A stretch of 64,000 nt of DNA from an uncultured Ruminococcus sp. (GCA_902762615.1 CACWOX010000007.1:25420-89419); one strand, 5' to 3'; counted from the stretch's first letter, positions 18,630 to 27,329 are shown. Notes: generated by a model from the sequence alone, not told the origin. A program made the numbers and translations.

Positions 18630-19919
18630 TTACGCCTCCTTGCTCCGTCTGACCACAGACAGGGAGCTGTTTGAAAGTTCAAATTGCTCGAGAAATCTTT
18701 GATTGCCCTCGTCCACCGTGACCTCTGCGGCAGCTTTGACCGCCTCAAAGGTGTCGGTGCCGAACATCAGATCATCTGCCAGATTGTCGGCGATGTCGTC
18801 GGCATTGTTGAAAAATGAGATCTGACTGCCGAAGCAGCTGCGTCTGGCACATTCAAAGAGCCTCGGCGAAATGCCGTCCCGCCTGACCCGCTCAATTTCC
18901 TCAAATATCTCATCGCGCAGCGTTTCGGGCGAATGGCTCATGCCCTGAAAGATCATGTTCTGCACGCCGCTGAGATACATATAATCGCAGCCGAAGCCGG
19001 GATTGATGAGCTTTTTGCGCATCATGCGGCTGTAAAAATCCGAGACCGGTCCGAACACGGCATTTTTGATAATGCCGGAAAGCACCCTCTCGCGTTCGGT
19101 AGTCACACGCCAGCGTTCCTTGAATCCAAGCTGGAATATCGGCAGCGGCACGTCGAATTCCTGCTCGATAAAGGGCTGAACCACTCTGCCGTCGTCCTCC
19201 GGACACCGGCTGACAATCCTAAGCTGCTTTTTGGGAAGCAGCAGCCTGTCGCATATTTCCAGCACACGTTGCGGGTCGACATTCCCAGCCACGCCCAGCA
19301 CCATGTTATTCGGATTGTAGAATGTGTCGTAGCACCTGTAGAGCAGCTCCGGCGTGATCAGGGAAATAGATTCCACCGTGCCGGCAACGTCGATCCTGAT
19401 CGGGTGATCACGGTACATCGCCTTCATCAGGTTAAAGAAAACACACCAGCCGGGATTATCGCGGTACATGTCTATTTCCTGCGCAATAATCCCCTGCTCC
19501 TTGCGCACGGTTTCCTCGGTGAAGTAGGGCTTCTGCACGAAATCCAGCAGTATCTCCAGCGCCTTGTCAAACTCACGCGTACAGGCAAAGAGATAGCAGG
19601 TCTTGTCAAAGGACGTGTAGGCATTGGCGCAGGCTCCCAATTTGGCATATCGCTCGAAAGCGTCGCAGTCCTCGTTTTCAAAGAGCTTGTGTTCGAGATA
19701 ATGGGCGATTCCGTCAGGCACACGGGTGAATTCACCGCCGTCCACGCTGAAATCGTTGTCGATGGAGCCGTATTTGGTGCCGAACACCGCATAAGAGGTC
19801 TTGAATTCCGGCTTGGGACAGATCGCTATTTTAACGCCGGTCGGGTGGGTCGTGAAATACACCGTTTCCCCCGTCAGCCTGTCCTCCCGAACCTCGAATC
19901 TGTCAGAATGGCTGCTCAT
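18630..19919 (-). CDS. ymfH: M16 family zinc peptidase, catalytic partner
   Basis: A 429-residue insulinase-type peptidase. The inverted zinc motif HYLEH (in GIAHYLEHKLFENEDCD, near residue 90) and the downstream glutamate in EQGIIAQEIDMY are both intact, so this subunit should be catalytic. It matches YmfH of Bacillus, which is encoded with a non-catalytic partner YmfF. Here the two genes overlap by four bases, implying coupled translation and a heterodimer, as in processing peptidases. The substrate is not known; a role in peptide degradation or processing is inferred from the family. Confidence 0.9.
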   Translation of the reverse strand: MSSHSDRFEVREDRLTGETVYFTTHPTGVKIAICPKPEFKTSYAVFGTKYGSIDNDFSVDGGEFTRVPDGIAHYLEHKLFENEDCDAFERYAKLGACANAYTSFDKTCYLFACTREFDKALEILLDFVQKPYFTEETVRKEQGIIAQEIDMYRDNPGWCVFFNLMKAMYRDHPIRIDVAGTVESISLITPELLYRCYDTFYNPNNMVLGVAGNVDPQRVLEICDRLLLPKKQLRIVSRCPEDDGRVVQPFIEQEFDVPLPIFQLGFKERWRVTTERERVLSGIIKNAVFGPVSDFYSRMMRKKLINPGFGCDYMYLSGVQNMIFQGMSHSPETLRDEIFEEIERVRRDGISPRLFECARRSCFGSQISFFNNADDIADNLADDLMFGTDTFEAVKAAAEVTVDEGNQRFLEQFELSNSSLSVVRRSKEA

Positions 19920-21235
19920 TGCTCCCCGCCTCCTTCCGGCTCGCCGCTTTCCTCCGAAATTTCCGGAGCAAGCAGGTAAACGGTGTCAAGCCGCGCCAGC
20001 GAGGCACATTCAGCCACCTGACTGCGGGTGACAGCCTTCATGCGTTCGGCTGCCTGTTGCGGTGTGCGCACGCAGCCGTCAAGATGCTGCACGGCGTACC
20101 ATTGCTCGATGGAGCCAATGGAGTCGCTGATATTGTCAAAGGCGCTGAGGGCAAACAGCTTGCTCGCGTTGAATTCATCGTCTGTAAACTCATTGTTTGC
20201 GATAATGGCAAGCTGCCGCTTAATCTCGTCCACCGCTTTTTGGAAATTGCTCTCTTCAATGCCGCTTCGCACAAACAACAGACCGCTGGAACGCGAGTAG
20301 GCAGAGGAACAGTAATAGCACAGACTCAGCTTTTCGCGCACATTGTTGAAAAGCAGGCTGGTCGTACCTCCCCCGAAGAGCAGCGACATCAGCCGAGCCG
20401 CCATCGTGCGGTCGTCCGGCTCGATGATCGGAATTCGCATTCCCATGATCATCTTGCTCTGCTGCACGTCCATTCGCTCGGTAATCTCACGAACCTCCGT
20501 GACCTCCCTGTAAACCGGCGGCTCCGGCAGTTTTGCGCGGCATCGGTCTGTTTTTTTAAATTCACGGGTAAATATGCGCTCCACCGGCTTGTAATCGGCG
20601 CCGCCGACCATGACGATCTCAACCTCGGCAGTGCTGAGTATCTTTTTCCAAGCCGCGGCAAGCGCCTCTCTTGTCACACCGGGAAGGTCTTCCAGATAAC
20701 CGCCCGGTTCGATGCCGGCAGGCTCTCCCTCGCACATGATTGCGGTGCAGCGATGGGCGGCATATTCCGCCTTGTCGTTAACGCGTGAACGGATGCGTTC
20801 CTCGGCGTTTCTCAGCGTTACCTCAAGGTCGTCCTCGCGGAACATTTTCCCGTCGTCTCCCATTGCCGGACGGAAGATCAGCTCACTGAGCAGCTCGGCA
20901 CATTCGCCCGAGATACATTCCCCGTCCGGAATAAATCTGTCGTCTATCATATCAATGCCGACAGTGAGCATCTGGCAGCTCCCGATATTCGAGACAGATG
21001 TGTCAATATCCGCACCGTAAAGCATGGAAGCGGCACGGCGAAGCTCGTTGTATTCCGGATATTTTGCACACGAGTGCCTAAGCAGCGAAATGAGCACGGC
21101 GTTGAGCGTAACCTCTTCCCTGCTCAGCGGATGGTAAAAGTGCACCGCTATGCAGGAATTCTTAAACCGCGTCTCAGGTATCGCGCGGAAGGTGACTCCG
21201 TCCGCCAATGTGCTGACATACATATTATTCAACAA
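19916..21235 (-). CDS. ymfF: M16 family protein, probably non-catalytic partner
   Basis: A 439-residue insulinase-fold protein. Where HxxEH is expected, it reads LISLLRHSCAKYPEYNELRR, so the zinc ligands are missing. The C-terminal half keeps the family features, including REKLSLCYYCSSAYSRSSGL (the Arg/Tyr substrate-binding region of M16) and FGGGTTSLLFNNVRE. It overlaps ymfH by four bases and follows a small membrane protein gene by 13 bases. The likely role is structural and substrate-binding in a heterodimer with YmfH. Confidence 0.88.
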   Translation of the reverse strand: MLNNMYVSTLADGVTFRAIPETRFKNSCIAVHFYHPLSREEVTLNAVLISLLRHSCAKYPEYNELRRAASMLYGADIDTSVSNIGSCQMLTVGIDMIDDRFIPDGECISGECAELLSELIFRPAMGDDGKMFREDDLEVTLRNAEERIRSRVNDKAEYAAHRCTAIMCEGEPAGIEPGGYLEDLPGVTREALAAAWKKILSTAEVEIVMVGGADYKPVERIFTREFKKTDRCRAKLPEPPVYREVTEVREITERMDVQQSKMIMGMRIPIIEPDDRTMAARLMSLLFGGGTTSLLFNNVREKLSLCYYCSSAYSRSSGLLFVRSGIEESNFQKAVDEIKRQLAIIANNEFTDDEFNASKLFALSAFDNISDSIGSIEQWYAVQHLDGCVRTPQQAAERMKAVTRSQVAECASLARLDTVYLLAPEISEESGEPEGGGEQ

Positions 21236-21248
21236 TCAACTGTCCCCC

Positions 21249-21698
21249 TTACGCCTCCGGCTCAATGTATTTTTCTATATCCGGCTTGAAATTCTCGTCC
21301 GAGAAGAATTCCTCGATGTATTCCTCCGGCATCTGCGCTTTTTCGGGCGTTTTGCGACTTTCCTCGTCCAGCCTGTGAAGCACCATTCCGCTGATCAGCA
21401 TGATAATTCCCAGCACGCCCACCGCGACAGCCAGCACCCGTATGATAAATATTTTTTTATTGGCGCTGTCCCCGGCGTCATTTCCGTTTTCGTCAGGCTT
21501 TGATTCATCGGTCATTTCTTCCCCGATTGCGCAGCGTTTCTCTGTCTTTTCGGGCATTTTACCGACAATTGGCGGATTGTCTTCGGCTTTTTCTTCAGCA
21601 GCATTCTGACTTCGGGCTGATTTCATATCATTCAGCTCGTCAATCAATGCCTCGTCAAACAACTTGTTATCGCGCCTCAGATTTTTTTCGTTATCCAT
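21249..21698 (-). CDS. Small single-pass membrane protein, unknown function
   Basis: A 149-residue protein with a charged N-terminal cytoplasmic region of ~80 residues, one membrane helix near residues 84-108 (FIIRVLAVAVGVLGIIMLIS), and an acidic external tail ending FFSDENFKPDIEKYIEPEA. It lies 20 bases after the phosphohexomutase gene and 13 bases before ymfF, so it belongs to the same operon. No known family is apparent. Confidence 0.7.
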   Translation of the reverse strand: MDNEKNLRRDNKLFDEALIDELNDMKSARSQNAAEEKAEDNPPIVGKMPEKTEKRCAIGEEMTDESKPDENGNDAGDSANKKIFIIRVLAVAVGVLGIIMLISGMVLHRLDEESRKTPEKAQMPEEYIEEFFSDENFKPDIEKYIEPEA

Positions 21699-21718
21699 AC
21701 CCTTGACCGTCCCTCAAA

Positions 21719-23236
21719 TCAGCCGATGAATTTTTCTATCGCGGTCAGATCAAGGCTGCCGCAGCCCTTGAGGAATTCGTACAGCCTCATGGCGATGGCG
21801 CGGCAGCCGCCTTGCTTCATGCTTTCCAGATTGAGGGGCATGATGGGGTCGTGCACGCTGAGCCGTAGCAGGAACCAGCCCTGTTCGTCCTCAAACGAAA
21901 CGCGTATTCCCTCGCGGTTGTCGTCGGCAATGATCCATTCCCCGTGAGCTGCCGCGTATTTTTCAAGGTCGGACAGCACCTGTTCGCCGTACTCCCTGAA
22001 ATCCTCCGCCTTTATCCTGAAACGAAGCTCCTGCTCCTCCAGCGGCTCCTCCAGCTCGGCTGTGAGCATGGCAAGGCTCTCTCCGCGAGCGCGAAGCTGC
22101 GCCATTTTTATGATGATCATTGTGACAAGATAAGCGCCGTCGTCAAGGAAATAATTCTCTCTGAGCGCGGCGTGTCCGCTGGTTTCAATGGCAAGCGGGC
22201 AGTCAATCCCCTGCTCGTTGAGCTCCACGGCGCGGTTGATGACGTTGCGGTATCCTCTGCGGTAGCGGTAATGCACACCGCCGAGCGTGCCTTCTATGAA
22301 TTTTCTGAGTCCGGCAGATGTGGTGGAATCGGTCACGATGGTGCCGCCGGGACAGTTTTCCAGAGCAATGACCGAAGCGAGCGCAACCAGTCTGTTGCGG
22401 TTTATCTCAGCGCCCAAGCTGTCCACCGCGCCGCCTCTGTCCACGTCGGTATCGAATATCACGCCCAGATCGGCATGCGAACGCAGCACGGCTCCGCAGA
22501 TGGATTTCATTGCCTCCTTGTTCTCGGGATTCGGTATGTGATTGGGGAACATTCCGTCCGGTTCAAGGAACACGCTGCCGGAAATATCCGCTCCCAGAGG
22601 CTCCAGCACGTCATAGGCATAGAAGCCGCCCGCGCCGTTTCCGGCGTCCACAACAATGTGCAGCCCCTCGAGCGGACGGTCGTAATTTTCGGCTGCTATT
22701 CCCTTGCGGATGATATCCCGCAGATGCGCCGCGTATTCCTTCATGTAGTCAATGCTCTCAGAGCTGCCGCCACCGACGGCTTCGGGGGATCTGCCCTCCT
22801 CGCAGAAGCCGAGGATCGCCTCGATGTCACAGCCGTCCAGACCGCCCGCTGGCGTGAAGAATTTCAGACCGTTGCGGTGATAAGGGTGATGGCTGGCAGT
22901 GATCTGAACAGAACCGTCGAGCTGCTTGTCCAGCGTGATCATAAACATTGACGGAGTGGACGAAAGCCCGCAGTCCAGCACCTTTGCGCCGCATGCAGCC
23001 ATGGCGCTCACAACTGCCGAACGAATTCTGTCGGCGGAAATACGGCTGTCGTGACCTACGGCGACCTTCAGCTCGCACGGCTGCTTTCCGGTTCGCTGTG
23101 AGAGCCACAGCAAAAATGCCTTTGCCATCTTGCCGACGACCTCGTCAGTGAGATTGAGAGGTTCACCCTCCACGCCGTCCACCGCGACTCCGCGAATATC
23201 GGTGCCGCTCTTGAAGCTCTTCCAGAATTTATCCAT
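21719..23236 (-). CDS. Phosphoglucomutase/phosphomannomutase family enzyme
   Basis: A 505-residue alpha-D-phosphohexomutase. It shows the phosphoserine loop ITASHHPYHRNGLKFF, the metal loop DTDVDRGGAV and the sugar-binding loop IETSGHAALRE, in the usual order of four domains. The metal loop reads DTDVDR rather than DGDGDR. The family interconverts hexose 1- and 6-phosphates for wall and glycan precursors; the exact sugar cannot be read from the sequence. It is the first gene of the operon, with its own promoter at 23309-23337. Confidence 0.9.
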   Translation of the reverse strand: MDKFWKSFKSGTDIRGVAVDGVEGEPLNLTDEVVGKMAKAFLLWLSQRTGKQPCELKVAVGHDSRISADRIRSAVVSAMAACGAKVLDCGLSSTPSMFMITLDKQLDGSVQITASHHPYHRNGLKFFTPAGGLDGCDIEAILGFCEEGRSPEAVGGGSSESIDYMKEYAAHLRDIIRKGIAAENYDRPLEGLHIVVDAGNGAGGFYAYDVLEPLGADISGSVFLEPDGMFPNHIPNPENKEAMKSICGAVLRSHADLGVIFDTDVDRGGAVDSLGAEINRNRLVALASVIALENCPGGTIVTDSTTSAGLRKFIEGTLGGVHYRYRRGYRNVINRAVELNEQGIDCPLAIETSGHAALRENYFLDDGAYLVTMIIIKMAQLRARGESLAMLTAELEEPLEEQELRFRIKAEDFREYGEQVLSDLEKYAAAHGEWIIADDNREGIRVSFEDEQGWFLLRLSVHDPIMPLNLESMKQGGCRAIAMRLYEFLKGCGSLDLTAIEKFIG

Positions 23237-23308
23237 GACTATTTTCCTTCCTTAAACTATGATTTATCCATTTCCTGCAATGAATTAGTATAGGGTCATA
23301 TTAGGATT

Positions 23309-23337
23309 ATTATACTACACATCTGCGATTTCATCAA
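23309..23337 (-). promoter_or_regulatory. Sigma-A promoter of the phosphohexomutase-ymfF-ymfH-lgt-folD operon
   Basis: Minus strand TTGATG (23332-23337), 17 bases, TATAAT (23309-23314). All genes from 23236 down to 15585 are on one strand with gaps of 46 bases or less. Confidence 0.8.
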
Positions 23338-23399
23338 GTACATTTTAAGGCAATCGCACCATTCCGGACAAAAAAGCCGGATAAATCTTTAAAAAATGC

Positions 23400-23442
23400 A
23401 AAAAAACCGCTCCGCAGCCGGAATTTTGACTGCGAAACGGTG
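23400..23442 (-). terminator. Intrinsic terminator of the 3D-domain gene
   Basis: On the minus strand ACCG...CGCAG pairs with CTGCG...CGGT around a loop, followed by seven T residues. Confidence 0.75.
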
Positions 23443-23473
23443 TTTCGGTATATCGGATTGTTGAATTGTAGGA

Positions 23474-24664
23474 TTAGTCGAGGACGTAGACCTTGACCTG
23501 ACGTCTGCCGAAGTTGGTGCACTCGCGTTCGGTGTTGTAGAAAAGATCGACAAGAACTCTGCCGCTTCTGAGCGCTCCGCCTGTATCGGCTGCTATGGCA
23601 TAACCGTATGTATATCTGCCGTCTGCCGAAACGATGTAGAGCTTTGTTCCATAGGGAATCTTTCTGGGGTCAACTGCGACCAGACCTACCTTCACCGCCT
23701 TACCGGTGGCTGTACGGGAGCCTCTCGGTGCAGTGTAAGCCGTTCCCTGACCTGTGAGCACCTTGGAATAGCTGACTTCCTTGCCGTTGATGGTAAGGGT
23801 CTTGCTGCCCTTTTTGGTGGTTGTCGTCTTTTTGGTGGTTGTGGTGGTCTTGGCGGCTGTCGTATTGTTAGTTGTCGTGGTGTTCTTGACGTCTGCCGCA
23901 TTTTTTGTGGTTGCCGTATTTTTGGCAGTTGTGGTGGTCTTGGCGGTTGTCTTCTTGGTTCCCTTGAGAATGACCTTATCGACCGTTTTCTTTGTGACCT
24001 TGTCAGTGACTTTTGTTTCGGTGAGCTTTCCGTTGACGTACTTCTTTGTGGTAGTAACCAGCTTTTCGCCGTTTACGCCTTCCACCGCAACCTTTGTCTT
24101 TCCGCTTTCGAGGGTACTGTCATTTTTTGTGACGGTCTTGAATTGAACCGTCTTGGTCTTGGTATCCTTCACGTATTTTACGCGGTCGATCTGAATGAGC
24201 ATATTCTCCTCAGCGTCGGCTGTCAGTTCGACGTTGATGGTGTCCTCTCCCTGAGGAAGAGCTATGCCCGAATTCTCCAGCGCTTCTCCAACGCTGCCGC
24301 TGACTGCGGAGATCGTCTTTTCCTCGCCGCCGTCTATCACCTTCATATTGAAGGCTCTGATAATCGTTATCGCCTTGACGGAATTGTCCGAATTGTTTAC
24401 CGCGTATGCGTCGTTGTCCGAAAGGGCAAAGCCTGCCTGTCTGATGATCTCCACCGAGCTTTTGTTTTTGGCGGTGACGACCTTGCTGGACTGCGTACCG
24501 TCTGTTACCTTTACAACCGAGAGATTGGATGAAATGAATATTGAGCCGACCAAGGCAGCTGCGGCAAGAACCATCGTTGCGCCCTTGCGGCTCCTTATGA
24601 AATCTGCTTTCTTACCCAAAATCTTTTCCTCTGCTTTCTTTACCGCCCGGGATTCACAACTCAT
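23474..24664 (-). CDS. Wall-associated G5 and 3D domain protein (YabE/Rpf-like)
   Basis: About 396 residues. After a basic N-terminus and one membrane helix (TMVLAAAALVGSIFISSN) come two DUF348-like modules (residues ~70-165), a G5 domain (~165-230), a long Thr/Lys/Ala-rich linker, and a C-terminal 3D domain with LTGQGTAYT, AVDPRKIPYGTKLYI, AIAADTGGA and VLVDLF. The three aspartates of the 3D motif are present. Such proteins are lytic transglycosylase-like or resuscitation-type wall enzymes of sporulating Firmicutes. The start is uncertain: ATG 24664 has a poor ribosome site, TTG 24668-24670 is in frame, and a TTG at 24617-24619 lies seven bases after AGAGGA. Confidence 0.85.
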   Translation of the reverse strand: MSCESRAVKKAEEKILGKKADFIRSRKGATMVLAAAALVGSIFISSNLSVVKVTDGTQSSKVVTAKNKSSVEIIRQAGFALSDNDAYAVNNSDNSVKAITIIRAFNMKVIDGGEEKTISAVSGSVGEALENSGIALPQGEDTINVELTADAEENMLIQIDRVKYVKDTKTKTVQFKTVTKNDSTLESGKTKVAVEGVNGEKLVTTTKKYVNGKLTETKVTDKVTKKTVDKVILKGTKKTTAKTTTTAKNTATTKNAADVKNTTTTNNTTAAKTTTTTKKTTTTKKGSKTLTINGKEVSYSKVLTGQGTAYTAPRGSRTATGKAVKVGLVAVDPRKIPYGTKLYIVSADGRYTYGYAIAADTGGALRSGRVLVDLFYNTERECTNFGRRQVKVYVLD

Positions 24665-24762
24665 TCCCAAGCGTATAATTTGTTACCGTTCAACTTAACC
24701 CGCATGTATTTCCAAAGGTCTTGTCTCCGGGCCGTCCGGATCATCTCCCGAACGATGTGTCT

Positions 24763-24791
24763 ATTATATTCCTTTGATATCCTATTGTCAA
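24763..24791 (-). promoter_or_regulatory. Consensus sigma-A promoter of the 3D-domain gene, with a GC-rich leader
   Basis: Minus strand TTGACA (24786-24791), 17 bases, TATAAT (24763-24768). The transcript would start near 24756, leaving a leader of about 90-135 bases depending on the start codon. It is much richer in G and C than the DNA upstream and has several possible short stems. The remaining AT-rich stretch, about 24800-25090, shows nothing I can assign. Confidence 0.85.
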
Positions 24792-25090
24792 ACAGAATTA
24801 ATTAATAACTTTTGTACACTATCTCTATATCAGATTTTTAAAATCGCAAAATCAATATTTTTTTATATATACAATTGTCAGAGTTTAACAAAAATTCGCT
24901 CAATCGTAGTTTAGTGCATTAAATCACTACAGTGAAAATTTGTTCAAGGTGCCGAATTTGCCCTGTCATTTTTTTGTTACCATTCTTACGGATTTGTATT
25001 TCATATCATCTCAATGTCATTTGTATCTGGATTCTGTTGCTATACGTTTAAATATATTCATTGATGGTTGAAAAAATACCCAATTCAGAA

Positions 25091-25125
25091 TCAAAAAACA
25101 GCCGACACACAAGGCGACGGCTGTC
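25091..25125 (-). terminator. Intrinsic terminator of the Usp-like gene
   Basis: On the minus strand ACAGCCG and CGGCTGT form the stem, followed by TTTTTT. Confidence 0.85.
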
Positions 25126-25164
25126 ATACAAGTGTTAATGCAATTGATTCGGTCAACAAAACGG

Positions 25165-25542
25165 TCAGCGATGAGCAGAGATGACTTCATCATAATCCGA
25201 GCTGACGGCTACATCAGGGAGCATGTGTGAAATCAGTCTGCCTGCTCCGCAATCAATGCCGCCGCCTATGATCAGGCTGGTCACTTCGCTGCTTCTGACA
25301 TATTCCAGCAAAGCAGCCGCGGGCTGAGCGCTGTACAGCACCGTGAGGCGTGCACCGACAGATGAAGCATATCTGAAAAGCGCCTCTGTGGATTCGGCAT
25401 ATCCCGCGCTGCACTCGGGGAAAATCCCGACGACCGACATACTGTCTCCCTTATGCCGACAAAGTGCCAGCAGGCTTGCGGCTGGACGGTAAAGGATACC
25501 GTCGGAAATGGACATTGACATTGCACACTGTTTACTCATCAT
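25165..25542 (-). CDS. Small protein resembling the universal stress protein fold
   Basis: A 125-residue protein. From MSVVGIFPECSAGYAEST onward it follows the Usp layout: a first strand, a helix 'ALFRYASSVGARLTVLY', then 'EYVRSSEVTSLIIGGG...ISHMLPDVAV'. It is shorter than a normal Usp, the usual ATP-binding G-x2-G-x9-G pattern is not clear, and there is an extra N-terminal segment of ~45 residues. The Usp-like domain of KdpD sensors is another possible relative. GGGGGA lies five bases before the first of two adjacent ATG codons. The gene stands alone with its own terminator. Confidence 0.55.
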   Translation of the reverse strand: MMSKQCAMSMSISDGILYRPAASLLALCRHKGDSMSVVGIFPECSAGYAESTEALFRYASSVGARLTVLYSAQPAAALLEYVRSSEVTSLIIGGGIDCGAGRLISHMLPDVAVSSDYDEVISAHR

Positions 25543-25724
25543 GGCTTCCCCCTGTATATTTTTCAATCAAAAAAGCGTCAACATTGCTTCTGCCTTTTGT
25601 TTTTGTTTAATTACAGTATACTCCAAAAAGATGAATTTATATGCGCAATTGCGTGTATGTTTTGTGTATGTTCTATCAATTTTATGTGAATGAATATGTA
25701 TTATTTGTTAATTAGTACAAGGCA

Positions 25725-25760
25725 GCGCATCCATCATCACACGAATAGATGCGCTGCCAT
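25725..25760 (-). terminator. Strong hairpin after the 25788 lipoprotein gene
   Basis: GGCAGCGCATC and GATGCGCTGCC form an 11-base stem. The following minus-strand bases (TTGTACTAATTAA) are only moderately T-rich, so it may be a terminator or an mRNA 3'-end stabiliser. Confidence 0.55.
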
Positions 25761-25787
25761 ATAAAAAAACAAAAACAAAAAACAATA

Positions 25788-26447
25788 TCAGGAAAAATCG
25801 ACTGCTTCGCCTGTTGTATTATTTTTTCCCTTGCCGGTAAGGCTGTTAACCTCATAAGAAGCCGTTACGAAGTTCTCACCGTCAGTTTCCAATGCAATTA
25901 AAGCATTGCCGTTTACGTCCACCTGATAGCTGACATATTCGGGAGGAAATCCGTTTTCCTTTTCAAAAGCCTTCTGCGCTTTCGCCGTCAGCGCCTCGGC
26001 GGAATAAAAGGCGAACTGCTCGGGATCGGCTCCGGCAATCAGACGCCAATTTTCCGTAATACCTTCCTGTTCCTCAATATCCCACGTCAATTGCCTTGCC
26101 CCGCGCCCGGGAATCAAAACCTTCGTCCTGCGGCTTTCTTGAAATGAATCAAATTGGAATACGGCAGTCTTTTCCTCCTCATTCACTGTGAACGCCAATT
26201 CGGTGCCGTTTTCCGCGTAAACCAGTTTGCCGTTCTGCTGGTCGGTTAAAATATAATAGCCTATGCGCTGCTCACCGTCGTCGGCAGCCCACACGCCTCG
26301 GACGAATGTTGTTTCCGGCTCAGATTCCGCACTGCTGTCACTGTCGGATACATGATTTGCCTTGCTGTCAGAGCCGCATGATATCATACCGAAAACAAGC
26401 GCCGCAGCTAATGAAAATGCCATTATCTTTCCAACGAAATGTCTCAT
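25788..26447 (-). CDS. Lipoprotein with RGVWAADDGE motif, copy 1
   Basis: A 219-residue exported lipoprotein, starting MRHFVGKIMAFSLAAALVFG with lipobox GMISC. GGGGGAT precedes this ATG; earlier in-frame starts lack a site. After an acidic linker comes RGVWAADDGEQRIGYYIL, a segment shared almost exactly with the next upstream gene. The two proteins also share the C-terminal 'ASYEVNSLTGKGK' / 'AEYEIDTITGKGR' ending. No known domain is recognised; a compact beta-rich external domain is likely. Its promoter carries a large palindrome. Confidence 0.78.
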   Translation of the reverse strand: MRHFVGKIMAFSLAAALVFGMISCGSDSKANHVSDSDSSAESEPETTFVRGVWAADDGEQRIGYYILTDQQNGKLVYAENGTELAFTVNEEEKTAVFQFDSFQESRRTKVLIPGRGARQLTWDIEEQEGITENWRLIAGADPEQFAFYSAEALTAKAQKAFEKENGFPPEYVSYQVDVNGNALIALETDGENFVTASYEVNSLTGKGKNNTTGEAVDFS

Positions 26448-26470
26448 TGATATCCCCCGCCAATCAAAGA

Positions 26471-26503
26471 ATTTGCCCAGATTATAGCACAATCCGGGCA
26501 AAT
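26471..26503 (-). promoter_or_regulatory. Operator-like palindrome over the promoter of lipoprotein copy 1
   Basis: ATTTGCCCAGATT (26471-26483) and AATCCGGGCAAAT (26491-26503) are inverted repeats matching at 12 of 13 positions with a seven-base centre. The left arm overlaps the -10 (TATAAT, 26481-26486) and the right arm ends two bases before the -35 (TTGAAT, 26504-26509); the -35/-10 spacing is 17. Most of the palindrome lies upstream of the expected start site, so it acts as DNA rather than as an RNA hairpin. A repressor site is the natural reading. Confidence 0.65.
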
Positions 26504-26509
26504 ATTCAA
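26504..26509 (-). promoter_or_regulatory. -35 box of the lipoprotein copy 1 promoter
   Basis: Minus strand TTGAAT, 17 bases before the TATAAT at 26481-26486. Confidence 0.8.
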
Positions 26510-26563
26510 CCTGATATTTTAATATAATTTAAAATTTTTATTTATAGAATGAAAAAATATATA

Positions 26564-27259
26564 TTATTCCTCAGAATCGTCCTTTGTCAGAACCAGCTCT
26601 TCATCGGAGTCCTTGACTCTACCCTTTCCGGTAATGGTGTCGATCTCGTATTCGGCAATGACGCTGCCGTTTTTACCGACCTTGCTGATAAGCTGAATCG
26701 AAGCCATTCCGTCCGTGCCAATTACAATATCAGCTGTTTCGGGACGGCTGCCTTTTTGATTTTCGTAATAGTCCATTGCCATTTCGCTGAGATCATTCTG
26801 TGAGTAGAAGGTGAAGGCGTCCGGCTCCTGTTCGCTAAGAAGGGTGAGATATTCCACGCGGTTTTCATTGACCCATGTAAGCGTCCGCTTGCCCTTGCCG
26901 CTTTTTTCCACCGTCGCAGGATCGGCAAAATCCGCCGCGCCCAGATTGAATTCAGCGTCAGAGCCGTTCGTTTTCACATTAAAAGGGGCTTCCATTCCAA
27001 GCTGTGCGTCCGCAAATTTGCCGCTTTTCCTGTCATATAAAACATAGTAGCCCACTCTCTTCTCGCCGTCGTCGGCAGCCCAAACGCCGCGGCACAGAGT
27101 ATCGCCGCTGTCAAAATACGTGCCGTCTTCGGCGCGGTTAGTGATCGGCTCCAAAGAATTCTCACTGCCGTCTTTGGAACAGCCTGCCATACAGACGAGC
27201 AATGAAATGACAGCTGCAAGCGCAGTTACTTTGCGCAGAATCGACTTTCTCTTTTTCAT
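26564..27259 (-). CDS. Lipoprotein with RGVWAADDGE motif, copy 2
   Basis: A 231-residue paralogue of the neighbouring lipoprotein. Signal peptide VTALAAVISLLVCMAGC with lipobox MAGC. It shares RGVWAADDGEKRVGYYVL, a central strand 'LTWVNENRVEYLTLLSEQEPDAFTFYSQ' aligned with the copy-1 'LTWDIEEQEG...AGADPEQFAFYSAEAL', and the closing TITGKGR segment. AGGGG lies before both a GTG (27262) and this ATG (27259); the ATG has the better spacing. Function unknown. The two copies are separated by 116 bases with a promoter between them, so they can be expressed separately. Confidence 0.78.
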   Translation of the reverse strand: MKKRKSILRKVTALAAVISLLVCMAGCSKDGSENSLEPITNRAEDGTYFDSGDTLCRGVWAADDGEKRVGYYVLYDRKSGKFADAQLGMEAPFNVKTNGSDAEFNLGAADFADPATVEKSGKGKRTLTWVNENRVEYLTLLSEQEPDAFTFYSQNDLSEMAMDYYENQKGSRPETADIVIGTDGMASIQLISKVGKNGSVIAEYEIDTITGKGRVKDSDEELVLTKDDSEE

Positions 27260-27329
27260 CACTATATACCCCTGTTTCCTGTTGTCTGTAATATGAATCC
27301 AAATGCTTTTTGCTTTTTGCTTTTAAACG

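Noticed and set aside
24620..24760. c-di-AMP (ydaO-type) riboswitch before the 3D gene
   Set aside because: Fragments such as GGGA...GTGAATCCCGGG look suggestive, but the order and conserved loops of the class are not met by eye. Kept only as a leader of unknown type.
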